Shown: positions 29,527 through 40,856 of the stretch, in pieces | How positions within the stretch are numbered: the first letter of the stretch is position 1 | Layout of the letters: each line of letters starts with the position of its first letter | Assembly: GCF_947172395.1 (NCBI RefSeq) | Contig: NC_069102.1 | Location: forward strand, 5,672,442-5,736,441 | Direction: 5' to 3' | Source: Bicyclus anynana | Lineage: Eukaryota > Arthropoda > Insecta > Lepidoptera > Nymphalidae | Length of the DNA: 64,000 nt | Notes under the pieces: generated by a model | Database searches by the model: none | The model's input: only the letters and a program-made list of their open reading frames with translations | Told to the model about the DNA's origin: nothing | Program-made: the position numbers and the translations under genes

Positions 29527-29897
29527 ACTACTAATAATTTAAACGCGAATGTTTGTATGGATGTTTGGATGTTTGTTACTCTTTAACGTCGCTATTACTA
29601 AAGCAATTTTACTATTGAAATTTGGAATGACAATAGATTTTATTCTGAATTAACATTTTACTTTTTATCCCGAAAAAAATCATGATTTTCCGAGATTTAC
29701 AAAAACTGATGATTTTGATGATATGAATGTTTGTTACTCTTTCACGCCTCGACTACTGAACCGAATCAGCTGAAATTTGGTATTGAGTTAGATTATAACA
29801 TGGATTAACCCATAGGCTACTTTTTATCCCAGAAAAATCCATGGTTCCCGAGGGATTTGTGAAAAACTAAATTAAACTTCGTCCGCGTGGAATTTAT
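29527..29897 (+). mobile_element. HINE family B, composite of two units
   Basis: CTACTAATAATTTAAACGCG begins a first unit. A second internal start of the same body (TTTGTTACTCTTTCACGCCTC, CAGCTGAAATTTGGTATTGA) follows from about 29715 and ends at CTTCGTCCGCGTGGAATTTA. The final piece is in the opposite sense to the rest. Confidence 0.55.
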
Positions 29898-30110
29898 TTA
29901 AGATTATGATTACCTACTCGTAATTATAATACAGAAGATATTCTAGTACTAAATACATACCACATTCAGTCACGATAGATAATATAGTAGGTAACTGTAA
30001 TAGATCAATATAATAGTTTAATTACTCTGAGAACTGCATGAGTACGGTACTGCTGCAATGGGAATTAAGTAATTATAATATTATTATAATATGTAGGTAT
30101 GCTATTCTCC

Positions 30111-30430
30111 GTTATTTCTTGAGCCGTGATAGCTCAGTGGATATGACCTCTGCCTCCGATTCCGAAGGGTGTGGGTTCGAATCCGGTCCGGGGCATGCAC
30201 CTCCAACTTTTCAATTGTGTGCATTTTAAGAAATTAAATATCACGTGTCTCAAACGGTGAAGGAAAACATCGTGAGGAAACCTACATACCAGAGAATTTT
30301 ATTAATTCTCTGCGTGTGTGAAGTCTGCCAATCCGCATTGGGCCAGCGTGGTGGACTATTGGCCTAACCCCTCTCATTCTGAGAGGAGACTCGAGCTCAG
30401 CAGTGAGCCGAATATGGGTTGATGACGACG
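30111..30430 (+). mobile_element. SINE-B, full length, 12-bp TSD
   Basis: TSD ATGCTATTCTCC at 30099-30110 and 30431-30442. Head GAGCCGTGATAGCTCAGTGG (30121-30140), B box GGTTCGAATCC, CACGTGTCTCAAACGGTGAA, CTCATTCTGAGAGG hairpin, GAGCCGAATATGGGTTGATG end. Ten bases (GTTATTTCTT) sit between the TSD and the tRNA-like start. This is the best consensus-like copy in the window. Confidence 0.9.
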
Positions 30431-30589
30431 ATGCTATTCTCCTATATCGCCCCGGTGATGTTGCGAATGTCTTTCTTTGCAACATATACTCGTAGGTCTT
30501 GGGTTTGATTCCCCACTCGGTTTAATTTATATAAATTTAAACAAATTGTAGTAGCTAGCTAGCTTTTTTCTGGTAGTACAGATGTAACT

Positions 30590-30880
30590 TGAATAATGAA
30601 GTATTTTCCATACAAACTTTCATCCCCTATTTCACCCCCTTCTGATTTTATTTTTGCGACAAAAAATCTCCTATAACCTTCTTCGTATTATGGTCTCTAA
30701 TCGTGCTATTTTTTATTAGAAATAATTCAGTAGTTTCAGCGTGAGACCCTGTCCAAGACCAAAGACATGGACATACAGAGACAAAAAATTAAAAAAAAAA
30801 TATTTTTGGCTTTAGTATGGATTATAAAATAATGCAAAATTTGACCTGTTACAGTTTTATTATAAGTATAGATATGGGTG
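30590..30880 (-). mobile_element. HINE family D fragment
   Basis: CATACAAACTTTCATCCCCT ATTTCACCCC, CTTCGTATTATGGTCTC, AGTAGTTTCAGCGTGAGACC and TATAAGTATAGAT match family D at 32570 and 40857. The hairpin end is missing. Confidence 0.55.
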
Positions 30881-31104
30881 TACAATAAATGATATTAACT
30901 GAGCAATAATAAAAAAGTGATTAGCAATTTGACTTCTCTTCAATATGTATCAATCGAAGTATTGTATATGTGAATGTACGAATAGATGCTACTCGTAGGT
31001 AGGTAAATAGCTGGAGTTACTATAAAGTCATTAAAAAAGCTAACAAAGGACTTCAGGGACGAATTCCGTACCAAAACCGATACGTGAAATGAGAGAATTT
31101 GCTA

Positions 31105-31236
31105 TCTATACTAATATTATAAAGCGGAAGAGTTTGTTTCTTTGTTTGATTGAACGCGCTAATCTCAGGAACTACTGGTCCGATTTAAAAAATCCTTTCC
31201 GTGTTAGATAGATCATTTATCGAGAAAGGCTATATT
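31105..31236 (+). mobile_element. HINE family A, 3'-truncated
   Basis: TCTATACTAATATTATAAAG through GCGCTAATCTCAGGAACTAC to TTATCGAGAAAGGCTATATT, then stops before the hairpin end. Confidence 0.7.
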
Positions 31237-32569
31237 AAGGATAGCAAAATATTTACGCAAGTAGTTATTTTAAAGCTAATGCGATGTACGTTTGTATTTA
31301 TATTTATTTATCCAGAAATAATAAACAGTTTTGTCTAATACACGTTTGATTTATGAGGTTTACGTCGTTTTTACATCCGTGAGAAAGCTATAGATAGCGG
31401 TTCAATTTATTTATTTGCGTAGGTATAATGAAGCTCAAAAGTATTACGGATGATTTTATTATTATATTTGAGACTATCGTTAATTTGTTTCATTGATATT
31501 ATAAACACGTATTTAGTTAGTGATACAAAAATGAAGTGGACTTTGTCTTTTAATTCAAATTAATAATAATTCATCAATTTTGTTTTTAATTATTATCATA
31601 AAAGTATCAAGTATTATTATCATATAGTAAAAGTAATTATAAAGTTTAGTAGTAGTAGAGCTTTTATGACAGATCGCATCTGGGGGAGTACCGTCATGGT
31701 TATTTTTGGCACCAAGCATCAAAGTCAAAGTCAAAGTCCAAATTCATTTATTTCAGTTAGGCTAGTTAGTTAGCGTTTACAAACACTTTTGAAATGTCAG
31801 GTAAATTTATTAAATAATGGTGATAATTCAAGTAGAAAACTTAAAATTCAAGTTACGACATTAGTGCTGTGTTCCAGGGTATAACATCTACATCTTATTT
31901 TTCTGGACAAAGAACAGCGTTTTCTATGACGTGTCAGACGCTTGAACTGCGCAGTATTGCTCTGTTTATAGGAGTTGGACTTAGGGGGACTTGGAAGTCT
32001 GTTTAATCTGTCTCTTATTACTAAATCAAAAAGTAAAGAAACCGTTAAAACAGTCAGACTTGAGGAGTATAATCAGTTTTGCTTTAAAACTGAGTGTTGA
32101 ATTCCACATTCATGGGATGTAAAAAATTGGGCTACGTATGATGTTAGGATCCTGACACTTTGAATTGAATATAAAAGAATTCGTAAACGAATAGGCGTGC
32201 CCAAAATTTTTAATATGAAACTTTTAAATTATTCTTTCAATTATGGCTTGTGTATTTAACTGTACGCAGTTATTGACTGATTTACTACGACCTTGGCTTC
32301 GAACTCTGTATCCAACTCAAATGTATCCTTTGCTGTTTTAATGTAGAACAATTTATACAAGCACGGGTTAAATAATGTTTGCCGTCATTCATTGCTTTTC
32401 TCTACGTCAGAATATGTACATAGATTTACTCGTACATTTTAGATGGGTGATGGCACCAACTGGGCGGTAAAGTTATTATATTATAATATTCGAGATATCG
32501 TTTAAACCGAAACTTTTATGATTCAGTCAATTCTATGTATTAATCAGGCAAAGCTATTTTATTGTGTTA
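31237..32569. other. Non-coding; LINE 3' fragment at 31715-31810
   Basis: 31715-31810 (minus strand) holds CAAAGTCAAAGTCAAAGTCC, CATTTATTTCAGTTAGGC and ACAAACACTTTTGAAATGTC, the 3' tail of the LINE family seen at 60.8 kb. The rest is AT-rich without genes. Confidence 0.45.
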
Positions 32570-33000
32570 CTAGCAGACACCCGCGACTTCGTCCGATTGG
32601 AAATCAATGTAAACTTTCAACCCCTATTTCACCCCCTTATTATTTTATTTTCGCAATAAAAAGTATCCTTTAACCTTCTCCGTATTATGGTCTTAAACCG
32701 TGCCAAGTTACATTTGAATTCATTCAGTAGTTTCAGCGTGATGCCCGAATAATAAAAAACACGAACAGACAGAAAATTTTAGCTTCAATATCAATTATAT
32801 GTATAATGCCCCCAATAAAATTTTTCAAAATATTTTCAATGTACAGAATGTACAAATTATAAAGAATTCGTATTATAAGTATAGATTCTAGATGGCGCTG
32901 GCGTCTGTTATAGTTTGGTATTACAAGTGGTATAAGTAAAATCTCAAATTGCGAATAAATGTATAGAATACGACCAGTTTTATTATAAGTACAGATAGAT
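32570..33000 (-). mobile_element. HINE family D, long copy
   Basis: CTAGCAGACACCCGCGACTT, TCAATGTAAACTTTCAACCC, TTTCAGCGTGATGCCCGAAT, AATGTACAGAATGTACAAAT, ATTCTAGATGGCGCTGGCG and TTTTATTATAAGTACAGAT in the same order as at 5196. Confidence 0.65.
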
Positions 33001-33328
33001 AGATTGCTATAAACTTCAAAAGTATCACTAAGTGCGTTGGATTTGGTTCACTCAGCCTGTTTAGTCAAGTCTCGCAATTTTCTCTAAGTAGGAGAGGAAA
33101 AAAAATATGTATAAGTCATAATTCTTGGCATGTCATCATTTTCCATTTACCTCTGTCGTACGACACTAACTCTTTATACAAACATATAACTTCTTTCGCA
33201 TACCATTTCTTCTTTCCTCTAAAGAAAATTAAATTATGGTATGCACCTACAACGACACTAGAAAACGCGATGGAAAATGTCGAATGCAAGCGCGGTTTCT
33301 ATCACAGCAGCCTGTCATGTCAACCTGC

Positions 33329-34236
33329 CAGCAGATTGGTTACCACTGATTTTTCGAGAATTTTTGTCTGATATTTTCTTTTGACACGATAGTTCTGTGT
33401 ATAGATTGCTTACTGTATTATTCAAATGTTTCTAAGAAAGAAAAATTGTATGAATTTTATGCAATGATAATTTTACACTATAGATCGGTCACGTCCCTAC
33501 AAAATCACCGCAAAAAGAGATTCGAATAATGGGCTACAACACTGAGCGCACACATGTACAATTTTGTCTTTAATTACATTATATATTTATGTATATATAG
33601 TTTTTACACTTCCTTAACACATAATTCGACATTGTAGACGATATTTAGGTATTATTTGTTCAAATAAACTCTTTTGAGCGTCTCCTTTTTCTTGCGCTAG
33701 TAACACATCTAACAATATTTAACATCATTGATTTTATGTACATTAATTCACATAATTTAAATTAAAGTGTCTTTATGTGATTTCAAAATTATTGTGTTTT
33801 TCTGAAATGTTTAGATATGGCTATTTACATATACTAAAACTTATTTAGGCTTTTTATTTGTCTGCCTGTTTGTCCGGGCTTAACTCTGACATCTGGCAGT
33901 TTCTCGACAATAATGTTATCGCCCAGAGTAAGCAAATGGCGGGTATTTCGCTACTCGAATGCATTTATTGCCCTATACTTAACTAAGAAGATTTCGTTCG
34001 TAAGAATGCAGTAAGTATTACACAGATGACCCCAAAAACCTTTCATATTTGTGTTATAATTTGTAGCAAGGAGAGTTGTCACATTTATAGTCACCACACA
34101 TGTTTGTAGAATACTTTTAAAAAGCTCTTCTGTTTCAAAGGAGAGTTTTAAACTTTACTACGGTAAACAATGTTTTTTTTTACTATTTATATTAGTCAAT
34201 AGCGCATAGATACTGAGGCGAACAAAGTCCCAGCAG
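33329..34236. repeat. Tandem duplication, copy 1 (908 bp)
   Basis: 33329-33832 matches 34237-34740 base for base as far as I can read (504 bases, no indel). 33833-34236 matches 34741-35060 with several indels and substitutions. No coding content. 33461-33515 (CAATGATAATTTTACACTAT ... CCCTACAAAATCACCGCAAA) belongs to a dispersed repeat also at 39187-39300 and, inverted, at 35180-35228. Confidence 0.85.
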
Positions 34237-35060
34237 CAGCAGATTGGTTACCACTGATTTTTCGAGAATTTTTGTCTGATATTTTCTTTTGACACGATAG
34301 TTCTGTGTATAGATTGCTTACTGTATTATTCAAATGTTTCTAAGAAAGAAAAATTGTATGAATTTTATGCAATGATAATTTTACACTATAGATCGGTCAC
34401 GTCCCTACAAAATCACCGCAAAAAGAGATTCGAATAATGGGCTACAACACTGAGCGCACACATGTACAATTTTGTCTTTAATTACATTATATATTTATGT
34501 ATATATAGTTTTTACACTTCCTTAACACATAATTCGACATTGTAGACGATATTTAGGTATTATTTGTTCAAATAAACTCTTTTGAGCGTCTCCTTTTTCT
34601 TGCGCTAGTAACACATCTAACAATATTTAACATCATTGATTTTATGTACATTAATTCACATAATTTAAATTAAAGTGTCTTTATGTGATTTCAAAATTAT
34701 TGTGTTTTTCTGAAATGTTTAGATATGGCTATTTACATATTGTGTGCATATGTTTGTCCGGGCTTAACTCTGACGTGTATTTCGCTACTCGAATGCATTA
34801 ATTGCCCTATACTTAACTAAGAAGATTTGGTTCGCAAAAATGTAGTAAGTATTACACAGATGACCCCAAAAACCTTTTATATTTGTTATAATTTGTAGCA
34901 AGGAGAGTTGTCACATTTATACTCACCACACATGTTTGTAGAATACTTTTAAAAAGCTCTGTTTCAAAGGAGAGTTTTAAACTTTACTACAGTAAACAAT
35001 GTTTTTTTTACTATTTATATTAGTCACTAGCTCATAGATACTGAGGCGAACAAAGTCACC
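34237..35060. repeat. Tandem duplication, copy 2
   Basis: Second copy of the 908-bp unit. Relative to copy 1, the interval between TGTTTGTCCGGGCTTAACTC and the CTACTCGAATGCATT block lost about 50 bases, and smaller indels follow (for example TTTGTTATAATTTG against TTTGTGTTATAATTTG). Confidence 0.85.
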
Positions 35061-35179
35061 CAATTCATTCAGTCGCATAGTAAACAACGAAATTTATTTA
35101 AAAATACAATATGTATGTAACAAGAAATTGTGTATGTTGTTCGTTCAGTGGAGTAGCAGAGTTTGAAACACTTTCTGCG

Positions 35180-35228
35180 GTGATTTTGTAGGCATGCAAC
35201 GTATCTAATAGTATAAAATCATTGACGG
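35180..35228 (-). repeat. Inverted copy of the dispersed repeat inside the duplication
   Basis: GCGGTGATTTTGTAGGCATG ... TAGTATAAAATCATT is the reverse complement of the CAATGATTTTATACTAT / CTACAAAATCACCGC block at 33461 and 34369. Confidence 0.55.
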
Positions 35229-35240
35229 TAATTGATTTTG

Positions 35241-35555
35241 ACGGCCTTCGTGGTGCAGTGGTATGGATGTATGGTAAATATGGATTTACATCATGGACAA
35301 AACGGATGCCCTGGGTTTGAACCCCGGCTGAGCCGATTGAGATTTTCTTAATTGGTTCAGGTCTGGCTGCGTTCGTTCGTGGCTAGTTACCACCCGGCCA
35401 ATATGTACCGCCAATTTAGCGTTCTGATACAATGTCGTGTAGAAACCGAAAGGTGTGTGAATTTTCATCCTCCTCCTAACAAGTTAGCCTGTATCTTAGA
35501 CTGCATCATCCCTTAGCAGGTGAGATTGTAGTCAAGGGCTAACTTGTAAAAAAAA
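35241..35555 (+). mobile_element. SINE-A with short insertion in the tRNA head
   Basis: Head ACGGCCTTCGTGGTGCAGTG and B box GGTTTGAACCCC. An extra GATGTATGGTAAATATG-type segment separates the A and B boxes. The tail reaches GCTAACTTGTAAAAAAAAG. Confidence 0.8.
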
Positions 35556-35946
35556 GTATTCGCCAATAATAAAGCAAGAAATAGCGAGTTTATTAGTCAA
35601 CTACAAAGTGATATTGCGTTAACTGACGTTCCAATACAAGCATTGATATTTCTTTGCCCTCGTTTCACCATTAACAATAAGAATACATTTCCTTCGACCC
35701 CATTACCTTTGAAAGTTTGAATACATGCATGTTATAATTGTCATGGCGGCTCTACAATTAGGTGTCCAGTGTCGATGTATCGTAAAGGTCGTGGGTCAAC
35801 TGGCCCGGAACTTTGTGTCATCGATTTTCTGTACACCATGTTTGTTAGACGTATCAACTTGTGGTAAAAATTTAATAAGAGGAAGCGGAGATTTATACGC
35901 TTATTTACGAGCTGATATTTAACTTGATGTAATGTTGTATGTATAG
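35556..35946. other. Unassigned sequence
   Basis: Overlapping short frames on both strands (35725-36025) show no domain. No repeat assigned. Confidence 0.3.
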
Positions 35947-36195
35947 AAAGTAGTGATAGCCCAGTTGATATAAACTCTGCTTCCGATTCAGAAATCACGT
36001 ATACCAAACGGTTAAGGAAAAACATCGTGAGGAAACCTGCATACCAGAGAATTTTCTTAATTCTCTGCGTGTGTGAAGTCTGCCAATCCGCATTGGGCTA
36101 TCAGGGGCTATTAGCCTAACCCCTCTCACTCTGACAGGAGACTCGAGCACAGCAGTAAGCCGAATATGGGTTGATAGTGATGATGATGATGATGT
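35947..36195 (+). mobile_element. SINE-B with internal deletion
   Basis: Head AGTGATAGCCCAGTTGATAT and GCTTCCGATTCAGAA; then about 75 bases including the B box are missing and the sequence resumes at ATCACGTATACCAAACGGTT, ending in (GAT)n. Confidence 0.8.
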
Positions 36196-37073
36196 TGTAT
36201 GTCAGTATTGGAAAATAAAATAGAACCACTTACAGTTCAAGCCCATGTCAACGTCGTGAAGACGAAAAGACATATCCTATTATCGACCATTAGAGGAGGA
36301 ATCAAAAATATCACTTTTTCTTTCGTTGTCATCGGAAACAAAGGACAGCAATATATTCAATAACGCCACTCGGTGCTGCTATTGGCCGATATTATTTTTT
36401 TCTCTTAACTTTTTATTATTCAGTACAACCTACAGTCATTTCATCCTTTTCTGTTTTTGTTTATTTTTCACCTGATCAAGCTGTCGCTCGGATCTGACAT
36501 TTCCATACATTTTATTAGTTTTCGAAGCGTTAGCGTTTGTAGGAAGAGAATCAACAGCTACAGGCTCTGATAATCAATATCTAATAATCATCATTACACA
36601 ATCAAAATGTTATCATTCTTAACCCTCAAACCCACACTGAGTCAACGTCTAAGTTCCAAAAAATCCTGGCCATCAATTCATAAAGGATGATAATAATGTA
36701 CCTAACTTAAATGATTGCTAAAAGCTTAACCATAACGTGTAAAATTGGAAACACCCCAATGGATTTGAGCGAAATCACTACACCTAACCCGTAAGTCACT
36801 TCCTAAAGGTAATGAAAACGTGCAGGAAATATCCAAGTGTATCGACGCTACCATTATGTATTAATCTTACGGCTTTGTAGTGGAACGCTCTGAAATAGAG
36901 TTACAGACACTTCGCGCGACATATAAAACCTACTTACAAACTACCAACTAGTCTTGTATACAGTTTGTGAGGCGAGGTGCTATTTCTGTGTTATGTAGCT
37001 GAGTAAACTGAAAACAGAACACTCAAACTTGGCGCTTTTGGAAGCCTCATTAGATTTTGGTTAACTTTGGTTA
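36196..37073. other. Unassigned; foldback-MITE fragment at 36485
   Basis: 36485-36560 (TCGGATCTGACATTTCCATA, TTAGTTTTCGAAGCGTTAGC, AGAGAATCAACAG) is a partial relative of the 23677 MITE. The rest has no gene I recognise. Confidence 0.4.
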
Positions 37074-37083
37074 GCTTTATAAT

Positions 37084-37392
37084 CACCATTAACAGCCCAT
37101 ATTCGGCTCATTGTTGAGAACGAGTTTCCTCTCATAATGAGAGGGATTAGGCCTTAGTCTACCACGCTGGCAAAATGCGGATTGGCAGACTTGGCACATG
37201 TAGAGAATTAAGAAAATTCTCAGGTATGCAGGTTTTCTCACGATGTTTTTCCTTCGCCGTTTGAGATACGTAATATTTAATTTAATAAAATACACATAAC
37301 TAAAAAGTTGGAAGTGCGTGCCTCGGACTGGATTCGAACCTACACCCTTCGAATTGAAGGCAGAGGTCATATCCACTGGGGTATGACGGTTC
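37084..37392 (-). mobile_element. SINE-B, full length, 10-bp TSD
   Basis: TSD GCTTTATAAT at 37074-37083 and 37393-37402. Minus-strand body from ACAGCCCATATTCGGCTC to CCACTGGGGTATGACGG. Confidence 0.85.
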
Positions 37393-37526
37393 GCTTTATA
37401 ATAATTCTACCCATATTATATTGCTATGCTTCATGGTGGCTAGTACGGTTGTCAATTCGCCTTTCAGATTGATTAACATTGTGGCGAATATTGTGGTTGT
37501 TTCGAAACACCCGTATTACATGATAT

Positions 37527-37610
37527 CCAACATACTGGCCAAAGTACTGGCCAACATACTGGCCAACATACTAGCCAACATACTGGCCAATATTCTGGCC
37601 AACATACTGG
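37527..37610. repeat. 12-bp minisatellite, 7 copies
   Basis: Seven head-to-tail units of CCAACATACTGG with few changes (CCAAAGTACTGG, CCAACATACTAG, CCAATATTCTGG). Because 12 is a multiple of 3 it reads as repeated N-I-L-A in one frame, but the surrounding 78-codon frame has no other protein features. Confidence 0.9.
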
Positions 37611-37865
37611 CCAGACTAACCAACCAACATACGCAGAGACTTGAGAAGTTCTTTTGAATCATCAAAATAGTCCGTTGTTAATGAATCTGCCGCCGATTTG
37701 AAAAGATTATTGTAGTATGAAATGGCTAAAGTCGTGACTCATTGCGGTCGTGAAAGGGTTTCCGCGCAATCCCTTTCGTTTTATTGAACCATTACGTTAT
37801 TGAACGTTCAAGCTTTAAGTATTTTGAAGGGTAAATGTTGAGATCTTTTTTAATTTTAAAGAAGA

Positions 37866-38025
37866 CTAGCCGAGTTTCGCCCTCATAGTTCCCGCCCCCG
37901 AGAGAATATGCATATAAAATATAGCATATGAAATTCACAAATAACGTGGTTTTCCTATGGTGAAAGAATTTGCAAAATCGGTGCAGTAAATCCAGAGACT
38001 CACACACTTTACCTCTTTATTACCT
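37866..38025 (-). mobile_element. HINE variant C
   Basis: CTAGCCGAGTTTCGCCCTCA, TATAGCATATGAAATTCACA, AATAACGTGGTTTTCCTATG and CTCTTTATTAC correspond to the variant at 28356 and 54970. Confidence 0.5.
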
Positions 38026-38663
38026 ATAATAAGCAGCACCGGCCCGAAGTAAATTTTAAAATGGAGCGAGATCCAAATTTGGCGCCTCTTCTGTTTGCTC
38101 CTAATAATATTTAGATACTTATACCAAATAATGAGTGTAAAGTAAGAATGGAACGCGAAGATCTCGACCATACTCTGGGGTGACCAATTGAAAATCTGGC
38201 GCAATATCGGCTACGGTTGACTAGGACTATCATTTAGGCGCTCTCTAGGATTTGGCGCCTGAAGCGACTGCTCCGTTTGCCCTATGGACTATTGGACGGG
38301 CCGGCCCTGATAATAAGTACCCTGTAACTAGATATTGATAAAATATAAAGTGTTAAAAATTCGCTTTATAAATATTTCCACTAAAGCTGAATTGCTCATG
38401 TAAAAAGAAATACAAAGTTTTATTTTATTTAGAACCAATGACAAGTTGGTAAGGTATGGATGTAGTTTGAAAGAACTCAAGTCTACAGCTTATGTAACTT
38501 ATTATAACAAATATTTTCACTTAGGTTGAATGAAAGACTTGCGTGAAAGCAAGGAATAGAAACTTTAGTACAGGCAATCGGTGGAGTGTGTAAATAGATA
38601 TCAGGCGTAGTATTAGCAAGGGCTCATATATTATTTATCCTCAAACTTCTTGATTTCTCGCGT
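38026..38663. other. Unassigned sequence
   Basis: Includes ATTTGGCGCCT motifs at 38078 and 38251 (possible remnant of an unnamed repeat). No gene. Confidence 0.3.
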
Positions 38664-39043
38664 AAGGTCTCATTCGCACGAGAGTCAAAAAAGCGATACG
38701 TTAAAACTAGCGTTGGCGTTGTTATAGTATGAAGTTGAATGAAGGTCTAGTTTGAACGCCAAAAATTGAAAATGCAACACTACTCACAACACGACACAAA
38801 AAAAAAATACAACACAACACGTTAAAAAAGCGTTCAAACACAACAAATGCATTCCCAAGTATATGTAGACACGACAGCGCTTTTAAAACACGATGCTTTT
38901 TTCGAGCAGTGTTGCTTTTTCAACTTTGGGCGTTGGAAATAGACCTTCATTTAACTTCATTTGAAAGCTTCAAATTCATACTATATTTAACGGACGTTAA
39001 AAAAACGTCCGTTAAAAAAACTCTCATGCGAATGAGTGCTTAG
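38664..39043. mobile_element. ~380-bp foldback MITE with long imperfect TIRs
   Basis: Left AAGGTCTCATTCGCACGAGA pairs with right TCTCATGCGAATGAGTGCTT. Pairing continues inside through TATAGTATGAA-TTGAA, AATGAAGGTCTA-TTT-AACGCC and GAAAA-GCAACACT. A perfect hairpin AACGGACGTT/AACGTCCGTT sits in the right arm at 38989-39013. The centre contains repeated AACACAACAC. Confidence 0.7.
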
Positions 39044-39186
39044 ACTTCGTTCGTGTGGAATATTTTTTACGTTGTTTAAATATGTACAAATGGTTCGGAT
39101 GTCCCTCGCCGGAACTTGGAAGGTTAGCTTTTAACTTGAGATCGTTTCAATCTAACGTTCTCTGAGATTGATTTTGGTAACTATAG

Positions 39187-39300
39187 CAATGATAATTTTA
39201 TACTATAGATAGGTTACGTCCCTACAAAATCACCGCAAATTAAATTCCGAAAATTTAGCTACACCACTGAGCATACACATGCCTAATTTTATTTGTTTAT
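39187..39300 (+). repeat. Dispersed repeat shared with the 33.3-kb duplication
   Basis: AATGATAATTTTATACTATA, TACGTCCCTACAAAATCACC and CACTGAGCATACACATG match the 33461-33560 block with moderate divergence. This shows the duplicated unit carries an older mobile or dispersed sequence. Confidence 0.6.
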
Positions 39301-39445
39301 TTACATGAAATATGCCCAGAGAAACAATATAGTTTCCCAATTAGTTTCCTGAACAATCATAAATAATATCGAACTACAACAATAAATATTTAATTACAAA
39401 ATTACTATTTTGTCTTTTTTTTGTACACATAAAATATATAATACT

Positions 39446-39809
39446 AGCCAACGCCCTCGACTTCGTCCGCGTGAAATTTAGTTTTTCACAAATCCCTCGG
39501 GAACCATGGATTTTTCTACGTGTTAATCCATGCTATAATATAATATCTCGATACCAAATTTTAGCTAATTCGGTTTAGTAGTCGAGGCGTGAAAGAGTAA
39601 CAAACATTCATATCATCAAAATCATCAGTTTTCGCTAATCTCGGGAAACCATGGATTTTTCGGGATAAAAAGTAGCCTATATGTTAATCCAGAGTAAAAT
39701 CTATTTCCATTCCAAATTTCAGCCAAATCGCTTCAGTAGTAGCGGCGTTAAAGAGTAACAAACATCCAAACATCCATACAAACTTTCGCGTTTATAATAT
39801 TAGTAGGAT
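39446..39809 (-). mobile_element. HINE family B, two units head to tail
   Basis: CTAGCCAACGCCCTCGACTT starts one unit (CAAATCCCTCGGGAACCATG; CAGTAGTCGAGGCGTGAAA). A second body begins near 39625 (TTTTCGCTAATCTCGGGAAA; CGCTTCAGTAGTAGCGGCG) and finishes with TTATAATATTAGTAGGAT. Confidence 0.7.
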
Positions 39810-39852
39810 TATTAACTAAATATATAGAGCATACGCTTTATATACAAATAAA

Positions 39853-40160
39853 TTGCCGTGATAGCCCAGTGGATATGACCTCTACCTCCGATTCCGGAGG
39901 GCGAGGGTTCGAATTCGGTCCGAGGCATGCTCCTCCATCTTTTCAGTTGTGTGTATTTTAAGAAATTAAATATCGCGTGTCTTAAACGGTGAAGGAAAAC
40001 ATCGTGAGGAAACCTGCATACCAGAGAATTTTCTTAATTCTCTGCGTGTGTGAAGTTTGCCAATCCGCATTGGGCCAGCGTGGTGGACTATTGGCTTAAC
40101 CCTTCTCATTCTGAGAGGAGACTCGAGCTCAGCAGTGATCCGAATATGGGTTGATAACGA
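39853..40160 (+). mobile_element. SINE-B, full length
   Basis: Head TGCCGTGATAGCCCAGTGGA, B box GGTTCGAATTC, GTGTCTTAAACGGTGAAGG, GCCAGCGTGGTGG, GATCCGAATATGGGTTGATA. Confidence 0.85.
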
Positions 40161-40856
40161 AGTTAAGATTGTAAACTACTGATTTAATCCTTGAAATAAA
40201 AAAAAATTGATTTTGATGTTTTGGACTAAACTCTCAACATTAGAAAAAATAGCGAAGGTATAACCATCACTGGCTCTTACGCTATTATAAACGTCGCAGT
40301 GGGGAGATTCGACAGTATTTATTTCGCTTTTCGTTTAGATGTTTGTCTCTGGTGAAGTTAAAGGCCGAAGGTCGACTCTGACGCTATCGATAAAAGCCTA
40401 CTGTCGTTTCAAAAGAGTATTTATGTTCTTATTCAAAGTGTTTACTAGTAAGTGGAGATAAAAGAGATTTCCTTTCAAAAGTGTTACTTTGATGTGATTA
40501 CAGACGGACAGCTGGATTAACATTGTACAGCACAATACAGATGTAAGGAATAAGAATTCAATACAAAATATTTTTACTTCAAAGGAGACTGTATCTTGGG
40601 ATCTACTCACATACTTATCTTATTTGTTGTATTATGAATAAAAAAAAACCATACTTAACATTTTATGCGCATAGGATCAGCCTGGACTATAGAGAAAGCA
40701 GCTATTGAGATTTCTCTTAAAAGGAAACTCGAAATTGTATATCTATGCTATAACTGCTAGTTTAATTCTGGCATTTATGTATCTGTGACCGTACAAGCTA
40801 TGGGGATCAATGGGCAACTTTGTTCATACTTCCATACTCTTCTAAACTTACATAAT
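40161..40856. other. Unassigned sequence
   Basis: No gene or repeat assigned. The short antisense frame at 40398-40610 lacks homology I can see. Confidence 0.3.

Noticed and set aside
37421..37657. Protein gene with N-I-L-A repeats
   Set aside because: The repeat frame is an artefact of a 12-bp minisatellite; there is no start context, domain or splice evidence.
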